A stretch of 64,000 nt of DNA, from the NCBI RefSeq assembly GCF_025457425.1, contig NZ_JAMXIA010000001.1, forward strand, positions 1,612,001-1,676,000, read 5' to 3'. Positions within the stretch are counted from its first letter, which is position 1; every line of letters begins with the position of its first letter. This DNA comes from Chryseobacterium foetidum. Its GTDB lineage: Bacteria; Bacteroidota; Bacteroidia; Flavobacteriales; Weeksellaceae. The position numbers were made by a program, and so were the translations under genes. Positions 34,417 to 43,217 of the stretch are shown here, in pieces. The notes under the pieces are model-generated. The model saw only the letters and a list, made by a program, of their open reading frames with translations, had not been told where the DNA came from and did no database searches.

Positions 34417-36663
34417 ATGAAAACCTCAATTTTAATCGCAGCAATATTTTTTTCAGGATTAAGTTTTGCACAGCAGAAAAAGACAGATTCTACCAAAACC
34501 AAAGACATTGAAGGGGTAGTTCTTACCAAACAGGTTTTTAAAAAGCAGTCAGACCGTTTTGTGTACGACGTTGCCGCATCGCCGGTTACTAAAGGAAATA
34601 CCACTTTCGACCTTTTGAGACAAACCCCTCTCCTTTCTACAACTGATGACAAAACCCTGAAGATTGCCGGAAAAAATAACGCCCTCATCTACATCAACGG
34701 CAGAAAATCAAATATGGACGCAGAGTCTCTGGCTCAGTTTCTTAAGAATACGCCAGCGGAAAACATCCAGAAAATTGAAGTAATCACGATGCCGGGAAGT
34801 GAGTTTCAGGTAGAATCTTCAGACGGAATCATCAACATTGTTTTGAAAAAGAAAATGAGCGACGGCCTGAACGGAAACATGAGAATGTCTAACTCTCAGA
34901 ACAAATACAACGGAAGCTCTGCAAGTTTCTCAGCCAACTACAGAAAGGATAAACTGGGAATCAGTGCGAATCTTTATGGTGGTGAAAATATTCAGGCTCA
35001 GGATTATGTTTTGAAAAACGGTACATCACTTTTGCAGAATGAATCGGTGGGATCTGTAGACGATCCTAACCAATACATCGGTGGATATTTAAATTTTGAT
35101 TATCAGCTGAACGATAAAAGCAACCTCGCACTGTCATGGAATACCAATGCCACAAAAAGCTACGGTTCTTCTGTAAATCTTCTCAACACACTGAGAACTT
35201 TTGACACAGGCGGATCTCTTCTCGACACCAAATACAACAAATCAGACAATCTGGAAAATGCCAGAAACTACAACAATTCTGTGAACCTGAATTACGAACT
35301 TAAAACAGATTCTCTGGGCAGCAAACTCAACCTCAACGCGGCTTACCTGAATTTCAGAAGATTTCAGAATTCAGATAACAGGACATTGGTACCCGCAGCT
35401 GACGGCAGCTTTACCCAGCTCAGACAGCAGGTTTTACAGGATATTCCGCAGGTCATCAATAATTTTTCGGCAATGGCAGATTATATTCAGAAGTTTAAAA
35501 AAGATCTTACTGTTTCCGTTGGGGGAAATTTTAACAAAACGAAAACCGACAACGATACCAAAAACTTTTTCTATTTCTATGACACTTCAGGTAATTTCAA
35601 TAATCTGAGACCAGACCTCAACCATTTTATTTACGATGAGAATATTTATGGTTTTTACCTTACTGCCGAGAAAAAGTTTTCAGATAAATTTTCAGGAAAA
35701 ATCGGTACAAGACATGAAATCACCAAAAGCATGGGAACTTCTGAAATTCCTGATAAGCCGATGCAGGTTTTTGAGCGTGATTACAACAATCTCCTTCCTT
35801 ATTTGAGTTTCAATTATGCCATAAATGATAAAAATAATGTTTCCTACTCATTTTCCAGCCGGATGAGAAGACCAAGCTTCTGGGAACTGAATCCTGTAAA
35901 AAATATACTTACAGAAGACAACTACACACAGAACAATCCGTTTGTAAAAGCTTCAACAACGTACAATCAGGAACTGACGTATATGTACAAAAACTCTTAT
36001 TTCCTGATTTTGAATCACTCCCTTTTCAAAGATGTGATCACGCAGGTTCCTTTGCAGAGAAATATTGAAAGAGATGGAAAGACCTATCGCCAGCTTGCGT
36101 ACATCAGAACCAATTTTGGTGACAAACAGGAAATGTCTGCCATGCTCGGAATGCAGAAAACGTTTTTCAAAAAAGCCCTGACGACCAATTTTAACATCGG
36201 TATTCAGCACAACATCAACGACGGAATGCTGAGCACAGATCCGACTACAGGAATTGTTTTTGACACGTACATTAATAAAAACAAATCGTCAAGCCTAATC
36301 ATCCAGACCAACAACACACTGGCATTAGACAAAAAGAAAACATGGTTTCTGGGTATAAATTATTTCTACGTAGACAAACAGCAAATTGAGCTCGGAATGC
36401 TGAAAGACCTGATGAGTTTGGACCTGAGCCTTAAGAAAAACTGGAATGACTGGACTTTTGCTTTAAACGTAACCGATGTTCTCAGAACCAATGTTGTTGA
36501 AATTGAAGACTATCAGGCGAACGGAAATTACAACTATGTGAAAAACGACCAGTTCAGAAGAGGAGGAACGCTGAGCATCACTTATAATTTCGGAAACCAG
36601 AAGGTAAAGAAAGTAAGAGACATCGAAGGTGCGTCTGATGCCATCAAAAGCAGAACAAGATAA
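34417..36663 (+). CDS. TonB-dependent-type outer-membrane beta-barrel family protein
   Basis: The 748-residue protein has a signal peptide (1-19, SFAQ) and a plug-like domain (about 45-150: VTKGNTTFDLLRQTPLL, INGRKSNMDAESLAQFLKN, IEVITMPGSEF, GIINIVLKKK). A ~22-strand barrel follows, with typical Asn/Tyr-rich alternating strands (YNNLLPYLSFNYAINDKNNVSYSF). The N-terminal carboxypeptidase-regulatory domain usual in larger relatives is absent. It belongs to the outer-membrane beta-barrel family-3 group, often induced by metal or other stress. No partner lipoprotein is adjacent, and its ligand is unknown. Confidence 0.88.
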   Translation: MKTSILIAAIFFSGLSFAQQKKTDSTKTKDIEGVVLTKQVFKKQSDRFVYDVAASPVTKGNTTFDLLRQTPLLSTTDDKTLKIAGKNNALIYINGRKSNMDAESLAQFLKNTPAENIQKIEVITMPGSEFQVESSDGIINIVLKKKMSDGLNGNMRMSNSQNKYNGSSASFSANYRKDKLGISANLYGGENIQAQDYVLKNGTSLLQNESVGSVDDPNQYIGGYLNFDYQLNDKSNLALSWNTNATKSYGSSVNLLNTLRTFDTGGSLLDTKYNKSDNLENARNYNNSVNLNYELKTDSLGSKLNLNAAYLNFRRFQNSDNRTLVPAADGSFTQLRQQVLQDIPQVINNFSAMADYIQKFKKDLTVSVGGNFNKTKTDNDTKNFFYFYDTSGNFNNLRPDLNHFIYDENIYGFYLTAEKKFSDKFSGKIGTRHEITKSMGTSEIPDKPMQVFERDYNNLLPYLSFNYAINDKNNVSYSFSSRMRRPSFWELNPVKNILTEDNYTQNNPFVKASTTYNQELTYMYKNSYFLILNHSLFKDVITQVPLQRNIERDGKTYRQLAYIRTNFGDKQEMSAMLGMQKTFFKKALTTNFNIGIQHNINDGMLSTDPTTGIVFDTYINKNKSSSLIIQTNNTLALDKKKTWFLGINYFYVDKQQIELGMLKDLMSLDLSLKKNWNDWTFALNVTDVLRTNVVEIEDYQANGNYNYVKNDQFRRGGTLSITYNFGNQKVKKVRDIEGASDAIKSRTR

Positions 36664-36699
36664 AATTTCATTACTTCATATTTCAATTATTATTGTTAC

Positions 36700-36727
36700 A
36701 AGCTTGCCGTAAAAGGCAGGCTTTTTA
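36700..36727 (+). terminator. Terminator of the receptor gene
   Basis: AAGCTTGCC pairs with GGCAGGCTT (one G-T pair) around GTAAAA and is followed by TTTTTAT. Confidence 0.85.
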
Positions 36728-36783
36728 TGTAAAAAAAACGCCCTGAAATATTTCAAAGCGCTCCTATTAAGTCCTCATTTTCT

Positions 36784-36838
36784 CATTCCGCAGGAATCTC
36801 AGCAATGTAAAATTCTCTGTTTAGGTTCCTACGGAATG
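36784..36838. repeat. Palindromic intergenic repeat with CATTCCGCAGGAA ends
   Basis: CATTCCGCAGGAA and TTCCTACGGAATG form a 13-bp stem with one mismatch around a ~29-base loop. It lies between two convergent genes and does not have a T-run at its end. From memory the ends match a dispersed Bacteroidota repeat family. Confidence 0.7.
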
Positions 36839-36865
36839 ACAAATTTGGTGTTGACAAGTAAAAAA

Positions 36866-38620
36866 TCATTCAGACTTCACCACCTCCGTTCTTTCCGAAA
36901 TACCATTTGCATTGAACGCTTCAATCTGGAAATAATAAGAATCTACCCTGTCGGCTCCGGTGAAGAAATATTCGTTTTTGCCATACACCATAATGCTTCC
37001 ATAGAGTTTATCTGGAGATTTCCCCCAATAAATCACGTAACCATCGGCGTCTGAATTCTGTTGCCATTTCATCCAGATGCTTCTTCTTTCGCCATACTTT
37101 TTCGGATCAGCTCTTAACGGAACAAAATTCTGAACTTTCGCAGGCTTTACTCCCGCACCTTTCCCGAATACTCTGAAACCGCTTAAGGCAAATTTTCCTG
37201 TCGGCATTTTCAGGTTTTCCATTTTTAAAAATCTTGCTGACGCCGGTTTTTCCAGTTCGATATAATCGTGAGGAACGTCTTTGGTATTTTTGCTTTTATC
37301 GACAATCACTTTCCATTTTTTACCGTCATTGGAACCGTAGATTTTATACTGATGCATTTTGCCTTCGGTCTTTCCCATGAACTCCACATCCTGATCCGCA
37401 TAATTGACCTGAATTGCATTGACCGTTGAAACTTCACCTAAATCCGTCTGAAACCATTCTCCGGAATTTCCTGTTTTGGCACTCCAATAGGTTTTAATGT
37501 CTTCATCTACCGCAAAATTTGAATGGTAGCCACCTAAAGTTGAAGAAACCTGAACAGGTTTATTGTAATTCAGCAACATCCAATTCGTGAACAGTCCTTT
37601 TGAAAAATCTTTTCCCTGTGCGAATTGCGGAAGTAAAGTCGGGTAGTCACCGTAAGCGGTATTCGTGTACATCACATCATCTTTGTCAAAACCTGCAGGC
37701 CAGATTCCCAGACGTCTTTCAAAATTGTTTTTAGTGGAAATAAAAATCGTTGAAATGTGCCACCAGTTTTTAAAGTTATCCTCAAACGTCGCACCGTGCC
37801 CCGCTCCTCTCGCAAAACCGCCAGGCTTGTAAGAAAACGGATTGTGCTGTTGGTATTCATACCCCTGCAATGGGTCTTTAGAAACATAAACTCCGTCAGA
37901 ATATCCGCTGAATTCTGTTGCCGGAGCTCCGTACTGCATGTAATATTTGTCTTTATACTTCGTCACCCAAGCCCCTTCCACAAAAGGCTGCAGGAAAACA
38001 TTATCATTGTATTCCCCGAATCTTTCCCAACCGTGATCTTCAGGCTTGAGTCTTAAAATAGGTTTTACAAAACCTTCAGACTGCAGATTTTTTACTTTTA
38101 CTTCTGTTCCCAAAAGTGGCCATTCGTTGCTTGAGCCCCAATAGAGATAGAGTTTGTTTTTATCTTCATCATAATGGAAAGCAGGATCCCACGCACCAAC
38201 TTTCAAAGTATCGACAGCAATTTTCCAGTCGTCTACGGTTGGATTGGTAGATTTCCAAATCGGGAAATCAGATTCCCATGTTGAGCCGTAAACGTATAAA
38301 GTATCTTTCATTGCCCAGACTGCTGGAGCATTCAGATCGTGCGTGTATTTGTTGTCTCTGAGGAATTTTCTTTTCACGAATTTCCAGTCGAGCATATTGT
38401 CGCTGTGCCAATAGCCTTCCTGATTTGTAGAAAAAAGAAACAGTTTTTTCTGAAAATTAACGATCACCGGATCGGCCGTGGCGCGGTGTTTTCCCTGTTT
38501 TGAAAAAACTTCAAAAGGCGTGTAACCATAATCAATATTGATCGGGTTACAAAACGTTTTTTGCTGAGCATTGATAGAAAACCCTAATAGAACCGCTAAA
38601 AAAAGGATGTGTTTTTGCAT
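36866..38620 (-). CDS. GH43-like exported glycosidase with discoidin (F5/8 type C) and Fn3-like domains
   Basis: The 584-residue protein has a signal peptide (1-18, INAQQ). Residues ~20-340 form a five-bladed-propeller glycosidase of GH43 type: HRATADPVIV (likely catalytic base Asp), HDLNAPAVWAMKDTLYVYGS, GAWDPAFHYDEDKNKLYLYW, and GFARGAGHGATFED. Residues ~350-490 are an F5/8 type C carbohydrate-binding domain (TYWSAKTGNSGEWFQTDLG to GFRVFGKG), and ~500-584 are Fn3-like. It probably removes side chains from plant or algal polysaccharide. The substrate is unknown. Its first four codons and upstream DNA are present in a second, isolated copy about 1 kb away. Confidence 0.87.
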   Translation of the reverse strand: MQKHILFLAVLLGFSINAQQKTFCNPINIDYGYTPFEVFSKQGKHRATADPVIVNFQKKLFLFSTNQEGYWHSDNMLDWKFVKRKFLRDNKYTHDLNAPAVWAMKDTLYVYGSTWESDFPIWKSTNPTVDDWKIAVDTLKVGAWDPAFHYDEDKNKLYLYWGSSNEWPLLGTEVKVKNLQSEGFVKPILRLKPEDHGWERFGEYNDNVFLQPFVEGAWVTKYKDKYYMQYGAPATEFSGYSDGVYVSKDPLQGYEYQQHNPFSYKPGGFARGAGHGATFEDNFKNWWHISTIFISTKNNFERRLGIWPAGFDKDDVMYTNTAYGDYPTLLPQFAQGKDFSKGLFTNWMLLNYNKPVQVSSTLGGYHSNFAVDEDIKTYWSAKTGNSGEWFQTDLGEVSTVNAIQVNYADQDVEFMGKTEGKMHQYKIYGSNDGKKWKVIVDKSKNTKDVPHDYIELEKPASARFLKMENLKMPTGKFALSGFRVFGKGAGVKPAKVQNFVPLRADPKKYGERRSIWMKWQQNSDADGYVIYWGKSPDKLYGSIMVYGKNEYFFTGADRVDSYYFQIEAFNANGISERTEVVKSE

Positions 38621-38780
38621 TGGAATAATTTCTTGAAGACAAATTTAATTAAAGTTTTTTGGGTAGGTCTCATTTTGAGAAATTAATGCTTTAAAGAAAA
38701 AGCCGCACGAAGAGATTCGGGTAGAAAAAGGTGGGTTTTGATGCTAAGCTGCTCAAAGTCGGGAGACTTTGAGCAGCGGT
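38607..38780. repeat. Direct duplication, copy 1 (5' end and upstream of the GH43-like gene)
   Basis: This stretch begins with the first codons of the GH43-like gene (complement of ATGCAAAAACAC) and continues through its upstream region to an AGCGGT end. It matches 39648-39823 over nearly its whole length with scattered changes. Shared blocks include GCATTGGAATAATTTCTT, GGGTAGGTCTCATTTTGAGA and GTCGGGAGACTTT. It ends in a perfect 13-bp hairpin (38748-38777) followed by T's. Confidence 0.9.
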
Positions 38781-38785
38781 TTTTA
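38748..38785 (+). terminator. Strong hairpin with T-run inside the duplicated block
   Basis: GCTGCTCAAAGTC pairs perfectly with GACTTTGAGCAGC around a GGGA tetraloop and is followed by GGTTTTTA. In the other copy this hairpin has decayed. It does not follow a recognised plus-strand gene, so a terminator role is uncertain. Confidence 0.55.
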
Positions 38786-38878
38786 TGATAAATTAATGTA
38801 ATTTTAGAAAATACTATTCCACAGCAGTTAACGTAAAAATTTGCACAGCCTCAAATTGAAACATACCAAAACTTAATT

Positions 38879-39322
38879 ATGGTTAGAATTATATATTTGC
38901 TACTTTTCTCAGTTTCGCTTTTGTCGTGCAGTAAAAACACGATAGATAAAGTTGATACCTTTGGTTATTCCGGTTTACAAAACAGCTTTGACTCTGAGTC
39001 GGGAGTTTATACAAGAAGATATTGGGGGAAAACTAAAGAAATCAAGATTTCTTTAACAGCTGATGAAAAGGTGTGTATTATTAAACATTTGAAAGAGCTG
39101 AATATGAAAGATACTATAGATTGCTCAGATGGCACTAAGCCCCAAATGTATCTCAAAATAACAATTAATGGCAAGCATTTCACCTGCATAACAAGTCCCA
39201 GTGAAAGCCTTTTTTGTCCGGGTCGCAAATCCTTTAATAAAGCTTATAATTATATGCGTCATGTTGTAGAAAGCAAAAAATCTGTAAAAGATATGCCTGA
39301 CTCAAATATTTATTATGAATAA
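38879..39322 (+). CDS. Predicted lipoprotein of unknown function
   Basis: The 147-residue protein has a lipoprotein signal with the lipobox LLSC (Cys at 17). The mature region contains four further cysteines (in KVCIIKHL, TIDCSDG, FTCITS and LFCPGRK), so disulfides are likely. I recognise no domain. The gene sits alone between the two copies of a 175-bp duplication, suggesting it arrived with the rearrangement or was trapped by it. Confidence 0.7.
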   Translation: MVRIIYLLLFSVSLLSCSKNTIDKVDTFGYSGLQNSFDSESGVYTRRYWGKTKEIKISLTADEKVCIIKHLKELNMKDTIDCSDGTKPQMYLKITINGKHFTCITSPSESLFCPGRKSFNKAYNYMRHVVESKKSVKDMPDSNIYYE

Positions 39323-39931
39323 TAAAGTTCTGGAAGATTTTTGAACCATTAATTAGGAATAATAAAAAGCTACAACCTCCTTTACAACTACACCGAATAT
39401 GTCATATAAGTATTTCTAGCCCCTTAATAACAGTATTCAGCCCCTTGATTAACTGCCCTACCCCCCTTCGGAACGGGGGTATCCACCCTTGGCAATCCCC
39501 TGCATCCCGTTATGAAACCGACCCGACCCCGTTATACAACAGGATCGGGACAGTGTTATAAGGCCTACAGTTGTCTGAAAGGCCATTTTTTAATTTTTAT
39601 TTTAAATTTAAAACTAAAATCTTCTGCTCATAAAGTAGGAACTGAGAATGTGTTTTTGCATTGGAATAATTTCTTAAAGACAAATTTAATTAAAGTTTTT
39701 GGGTAGGTCTCATTTTGAGAAATGAATGTCTTGAAAAAGAAAAAGCCGCATGAATGGGATTTGTGCGGTGGCGTTAGGTTTTGATTCTAAGTTGCTCATA
39801 GTCGGGAGACTTTGCCCAGCGGTGCAGCGGTGTGATGTCTTCCCAAAAAATCTTAGATATACTTAAGTTTTCAGCATAGAAAAACTTCTGACTTAAAATC
39901 AGAAGTTATATTTTGTTAAAATGAAAACTTA
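39323..39931. other. Gene-free stretch with GC-rich island and second duplication copy
   Basis: No convincing gene is present. Positions 39420-39600 are notably GC-rich for this genome and include the hairpin TACCCCC-loop-GGGGGTA at 39459-39481. Positions 39648-39823 hold the second copy of the GH43 upstream block. The rest is AT-rich. A 64-codon reading frame at 39512-39706 crosses the duplication boundary and is not credible. Confidence 0.75.
39648..39823. repeat. Direct duplication, copy 2, isolated from any coding sequence
   Basis: This matches 38607-38780 in the same orientation, including the complement of the first four GH43 codons, but no glycosidase coding sequence continues to its left. 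Differences include several substitutions and a broken version of the terminal hairpin (GTTGCTCATAGTC...GACTTTGCCCAGC), so it is the more decayed copy. Confidence 0.9.
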
Positions 39932-40855
39932 TTATTTTTTCGGAAGGAAAACCTCAGCAAGCATACATCTTGCGCTTCCGCCACCGTTCACTTCAATAGT
40001 ATTTAAATCTGAATAGATAATCTCACAATATTTTTCAATATTTGAAACCTGTTCAGCATTTAATGACTGATAAGCGGTTTGGCTCATCACCAGAAACTTT
40101 TCACCATCTACATTCTGAACCTGAAGCATATTTCCTGCGAACTGCTGCATCTGCGCTTCAGATATTTCAATGATTTCTTTTCCTGAATTTTTAATGGTTT
40201 CAGCCACTTTATTTCTTTCAGCTTCATCATCGATACAGTCGAGGCAAATCACCACAAACTGATCTGCCACACACATCATGACGTTGGTGTGATATATCGG
40301 AAGTCTCTCTTCGCCCACTGTTTGAAAAGAATGAAAAACGACAGGCGTAAAATTATATTTAGCGCAGAATTCTCTGAATAAATTTTCATCTAATCTTAAA
40401 GAAACCGAGCCGTACGCGATCTTTTTATCGTGATCGAAAATCATACTTCCCGTACCCTCCAGGTAATGTCCCTGAAATTCCGGCAAAGACCAATCATCAA
40501 TTTCTGTGACTTCAAAACCTTGATTTTTGATGCTTTCGATGATATCTTCACGACGTTCCACTCTTCTGTTCGCAGCGAACATTGGATATAAAACCACTTT
40601 TCCGTCTTTATGAAAGCTTACCCAATTGTTGGGGAAAATAGAATCCGGCGTGTGTGGGTCCAAGGTATCTTTAATGGATATAACATTGATGCCTTTGCTT
40701 TTCAGTTTTTCAACAAAAATTTTGAATTCTGCCAAAGCTTTAGACTGAATATCTGCACCTTTCTGCTCTACCTGAAAGTAGTTGTTTTCTGCCGTTTCTG
40801 CGTTGTAACCGAATGCAATCGGCTCTATCATTAATACTGTATCTGTTGTCTGCAT
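39932..40855 (-). CDS. CtlX-like citrulline/guanidino hydrolase, amidinotransferase superfamily
   Basis: The 307-residue protein has a pentein (guanidine-group modifying) fold: IFPNNWVSFHKDG (about 73-85), LEGTGSMIFDH (about 131-141), a catalytic His in LPIYHTNVMM (about 191) and the nucleophilic Cys in GGGSARCMLAEVFL (about 297). It matches the group annotated as citrulline utilisation hydrolase CtlX, which in Francisella degrades citrulline. Its neighbour on the same strand (40923-41837) is a second pentein enzyme, so the two probably act on arginine-derived metabolites. Confidence 0.85.
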   Translation of the reverse strand: MQTTDTVLMIEPIAFGYNAETAENNYFQVEQKGADIQSKALAEFKIFVEKLKSKGINVISIKDTLDPHTPDSIFPNNWVSFHKDGKVVLYPMFAANRRVERREDIIESIKNQGFEVTEIDDWSLPEFQGHYLEGTGSMIFDHDKKIAYGSVSLRLDENLFREFCAKYNFTPVVFHSFQTVGEERLPIYHTNVMMCVADQFVVICLDCIDDEAERNKVAETIKNSGKEIIEISEAQMQQFAGNMLQVQNVDGEKFLVMSQTAYQSLNAEQVSNIEKYCEIIYSDLNTIEVNGGGSARCMLAEVFLPKK

Positions 40856-40922
40856 TGTTTAAAATTTAAAATTCAAGATTTAAGGTTCTATGTTTCAGAT
40901 TTAATTTACTCCAATCTAAAAA

Positions 40923-41837
40923 TTAATCTCTAACCAACGGCATCGTGGAGCATCGTAAAAGCCCTCCCATTTTCGAAATTTCCCTGTACGGAATTTCTTC
41001 CACGGTCATTCCCCAAACATCTCTCAAATGATTGTTCATTCTTGTAAAAGCTTTATCTGAAACCACAACTTCGGGAGAAATTGAGAATACATTGGGTACC
41101 ATTTCAAACATTTCCTCATCGGTAACATGGAAACAGTTTTCTTCCCCGAAAATATCGATGATTAAATTATAATCGCTTTCATCTACAAATCCGTTTTTGT
41201 AAATAATACATTTGTCTTTTCCGATCGGATTAAAGGTACAGTCTAAATGTAAAATACCTTTGTATGGCTCTCTATCGTTTTTCTTCAGTTCAAGATCGAT
41301 GATTCTTTTTTTCGGAAAATATTCTTTCAGAATCTCAATAGCGTACTCGTTGGTTCTCGCCGTTTTATAACTTCTGTAATCTTCACTGAAACATGTTCCG
41401 ATGAAGAGGAAGTCGTTCCAGACGATCACGTCGCCACCTTCGATGTGAGCCGTTTCGGGAAGGTTGATGATTTTTCTCCAGGCTACTTCTTCGAAAACGG
41501 TTTTGTAAGCTTCCTGTTCGTCTGCTCTGTCGGCAATGACGTTGGAAATGATCATTTTATCATCAATTACAAAAGCAACATCTCTGGCAAACACCTGATT
41601 GTAATCTTCAATAATATCAGGACGGAAAACCTGTACACCGTATTTTTTCAGAACCTCTTCAAAAGCGTTCATTTCGCTGATGATATCTTCTTCAGTTGGG
41701 TAAATGTCGTGCTCTATCGTGTGGTAAGATTTGGCATCGTAGCTTTCTTCTAAAGTAGGAACTGCTCCCATCGATTTGGGCTGTCCCAATACTACAGACC
41801 TGAGCCTTCCTGTTTCGTTTTTGATGTTTAGTTTCAT
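40923..41837 (-). CDS. DDAH/arginine deiminase family protein
   Basis: The 304-residue protein has the substrate loop VFARDVAFVIDD (about 82-93), HIEGGDVIVWNDFLFIG (about 131-147), the catalytic His in ILHLDCTFNPIG (about 197) and the nucleophilic Cys in GGLLRCSTMPLVRD (about 296). Dimethylarginine dimethylaminohydrolases convert methylated arginine to citrulline. Arginine deiminases and amidinotransferases share the fold, so the substrate is not certain. It is upstream of the CtlX-like gene with a 67-base gap on the same strand. Confidence 0.85.
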   Translation of the reverse strand: MKLNIKNETGRLRSVVLGQPKSMGAVPTLEESYDAKSYHTIEHDIYPTEEDIISEMNAFEEVLKKYGVQVFRPDIIEDYNQVFARDVAFVIDDKMIISNVIADRADEQEAYKTVFEEVAWRKIINLPETAHIEGGDVIVWNDFLFIGTCFSEDYRSYKTARTNEYAIEILKEYFPKKRIIDLELKKNDREPYKGILHLDCTFNPIGKDKCIIYKNGFVDESDYNLIIDIFGEENCFHVTDEEMFEMVPNVFSISPEVVVSDKAFTRMNNHLRDVWGMTVEEIPYREISKMGGLLRCSTMPLVRD

Positions 41838-42209
41838 AAATAATACTTATGGTATGAATGCTTTTAAATAAAGCATTTTCCGCATAGCGTTTGCCACAAA
41901 TATAATCAAACGGCTGTGATGTGGAAAGGATTTTATTGATACAGTACACTGATGTGCCAAATGAATTTTGCAGAATTTGTATATTCCAATAAAAACATCT
42001 TGCAAATCGATATTTATCAGATGAAAATTATCTTGTACCCAAGAATTTCAAGCGTAATATCTTTGTTAAATTTTGAACATACTTATTTATTAGGTCTGCT
42101 GACGCTCCTGCAGTACAATTCTACGCCAACCATGTAAATGTTAAAAACATTAATCATCCCTAGACAGTATCACAAGCAGTCGCTATCTATATGTAGTCGT
42201 TTTTAAAAG
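41838..42209. other. AT-rich gap without recognised features
   Basis: The gap separates the DDAH-like gene from the 3' end of the AraC-type regulator. I see no RNA gene, no strong hairpin with a T-run and no credible coding sequence. The small reading frame at 41952-42137 has no start context or family resemblance. Confidence 0.6.
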
Positions 42210-43217
42210 CTATAATCGTTCAATATACTCAGTGGGTGTAAGCCCTGTATGTTCCTTAAATATTCTGTTGAAGGTAGACTGAGAGGAAAATCCGGCATTG
42301 GTATAAATGTGCTCCAGTGTAAATTTGTAATGTACATTTTCTTTCATCAATATCTTTACCTGCTCGATTCTATACTCGTTTACCAGTTGATTAAATTTTT
42401 TATTCCCCATTTTATTGAGTGCTGCAGAGACGTATGATGTATTGGAATTCACTTTGTCTGCAAGAGTTCTGATATTAAACTCTGGGTATTGAAATGGTTT
42501 TTCTTCTTCAAACAAGATAATAATTCTGTTATAAAGATGCTGAAGTCTTTCCACTCTACTGTCCTCCTCACGAAGTGGCGATGCATCTGCAACATTGAGA
42601 CTAAATGCAGGAATTTCGACAGATGGATCAGTTTCACCTTCTGTTGAAGTTTTATTTTTAATTTCTATAAACTTCACCATATAGTAAAGAATAAAAAAAG
42701 TATAAAATGTAGATATGGTTACTACCTCATATTCTTTAAACTTCAAAGCTTGATGATTTCCTTCAAACACACTTTTATCCAAAGAAATCCCTAAGCTTAG
42801 GGATATTTTTGGTAATACGTAACAAAGCACCATTATAGCAAGAGTGAACAGTAATGTCTTTTTGAAATCAGTAAGCATTAAAAATAGAGCAACAACAGGA
42901 AAATAATAAAGGAAAATAACTTCCGAAATATTACTGAGTATCAAGCTGAGATATGTAAACAAAATAAAGAATACACAGAGTACAATAATAAATACAGCCC
43001 TAAAATTGTATTTCACTTTGTATAATAATAAACCTGTATATATAGCCAAAATGCACAGTATTACAAAAAGATAAGTAGGAACTACATACAATGTGTATCC
43101 TACATAATTAGACCATACAGATAACAACATGTTTAAAAACAACACTCCTAATATTGAGTAGAAAAACCTCTTACTAAATTCATTTTCTTTTTTCTGAAGT
43201 TCCTTACTTCTTTCCAT
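42210..43217 (-). CDS. Membrane-anchored AraC-type transcriptional regulator
   Basis: The 335-residue protein has about seven hydrophobic segments in residues ~18-195 and a C-terminal AraC DNA-binding domain (about 235-335). The domain shows two helix-turn-helix units: FNIRTLADKVNSNTSYVSAAL, and YTNAGFSSQSTFNRIFKEHTGLTPTEYI. No periplasmic sensor motif was recognised between the membrane segments. It points away from the adhesin cassettes at 43784 onward, and a promoter for it lies at 43472-43505. It is the only regulator next to them and is a good candidate for controlling them (inference). Confidence 0.9.
   Translation of the reverse strand: MERSKELQKKENEFSKRFFYSILGVLFLNMLLSVWSNYVGYTLYVVPTYLFVILCILAIYTGLLLYKVKYNFRAVFIIVLCVFFILFTYLSLILSNISEVIFLYYFPVVALFLMLTDFKKTLLFTLAIMVLCYVLPKISLSLGISLDKSVFEGNHQALKFKEYEVVTISTFYTFFILYYMVKFIEIKNKTSTEGETDPSVEIPAFSLNVADASPLREEDSRVERLQHLYNRIIILFEEEKPFQYPEFNIRTLADKVNSNTSYVSAALNKMGNKKFNQLVNEYRIEQVKILMKENVHYKFTLEHIYTNAGFSSQSTFNRIFKEHTGLTPTEYIERL

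Noticed and set aside
39512..39706. Possible 64-codon gene in the GC-rich gap
   Set aside because: It crosses the boundary of the duplicated block, has no start context and resembles no family.
41952..42137. Possible small gene before the AraC regulator
   Set aside because: Composition and context look like random AT-rich DNA; there is no promoter or conserved motif.
42001..42137. Possible tRNA or other stable RNA
   Set aside because: No cloverleaf with TTCGA-type T-loop or CCA-adjacent acceptor stem could be found here or elsewhere in the window.
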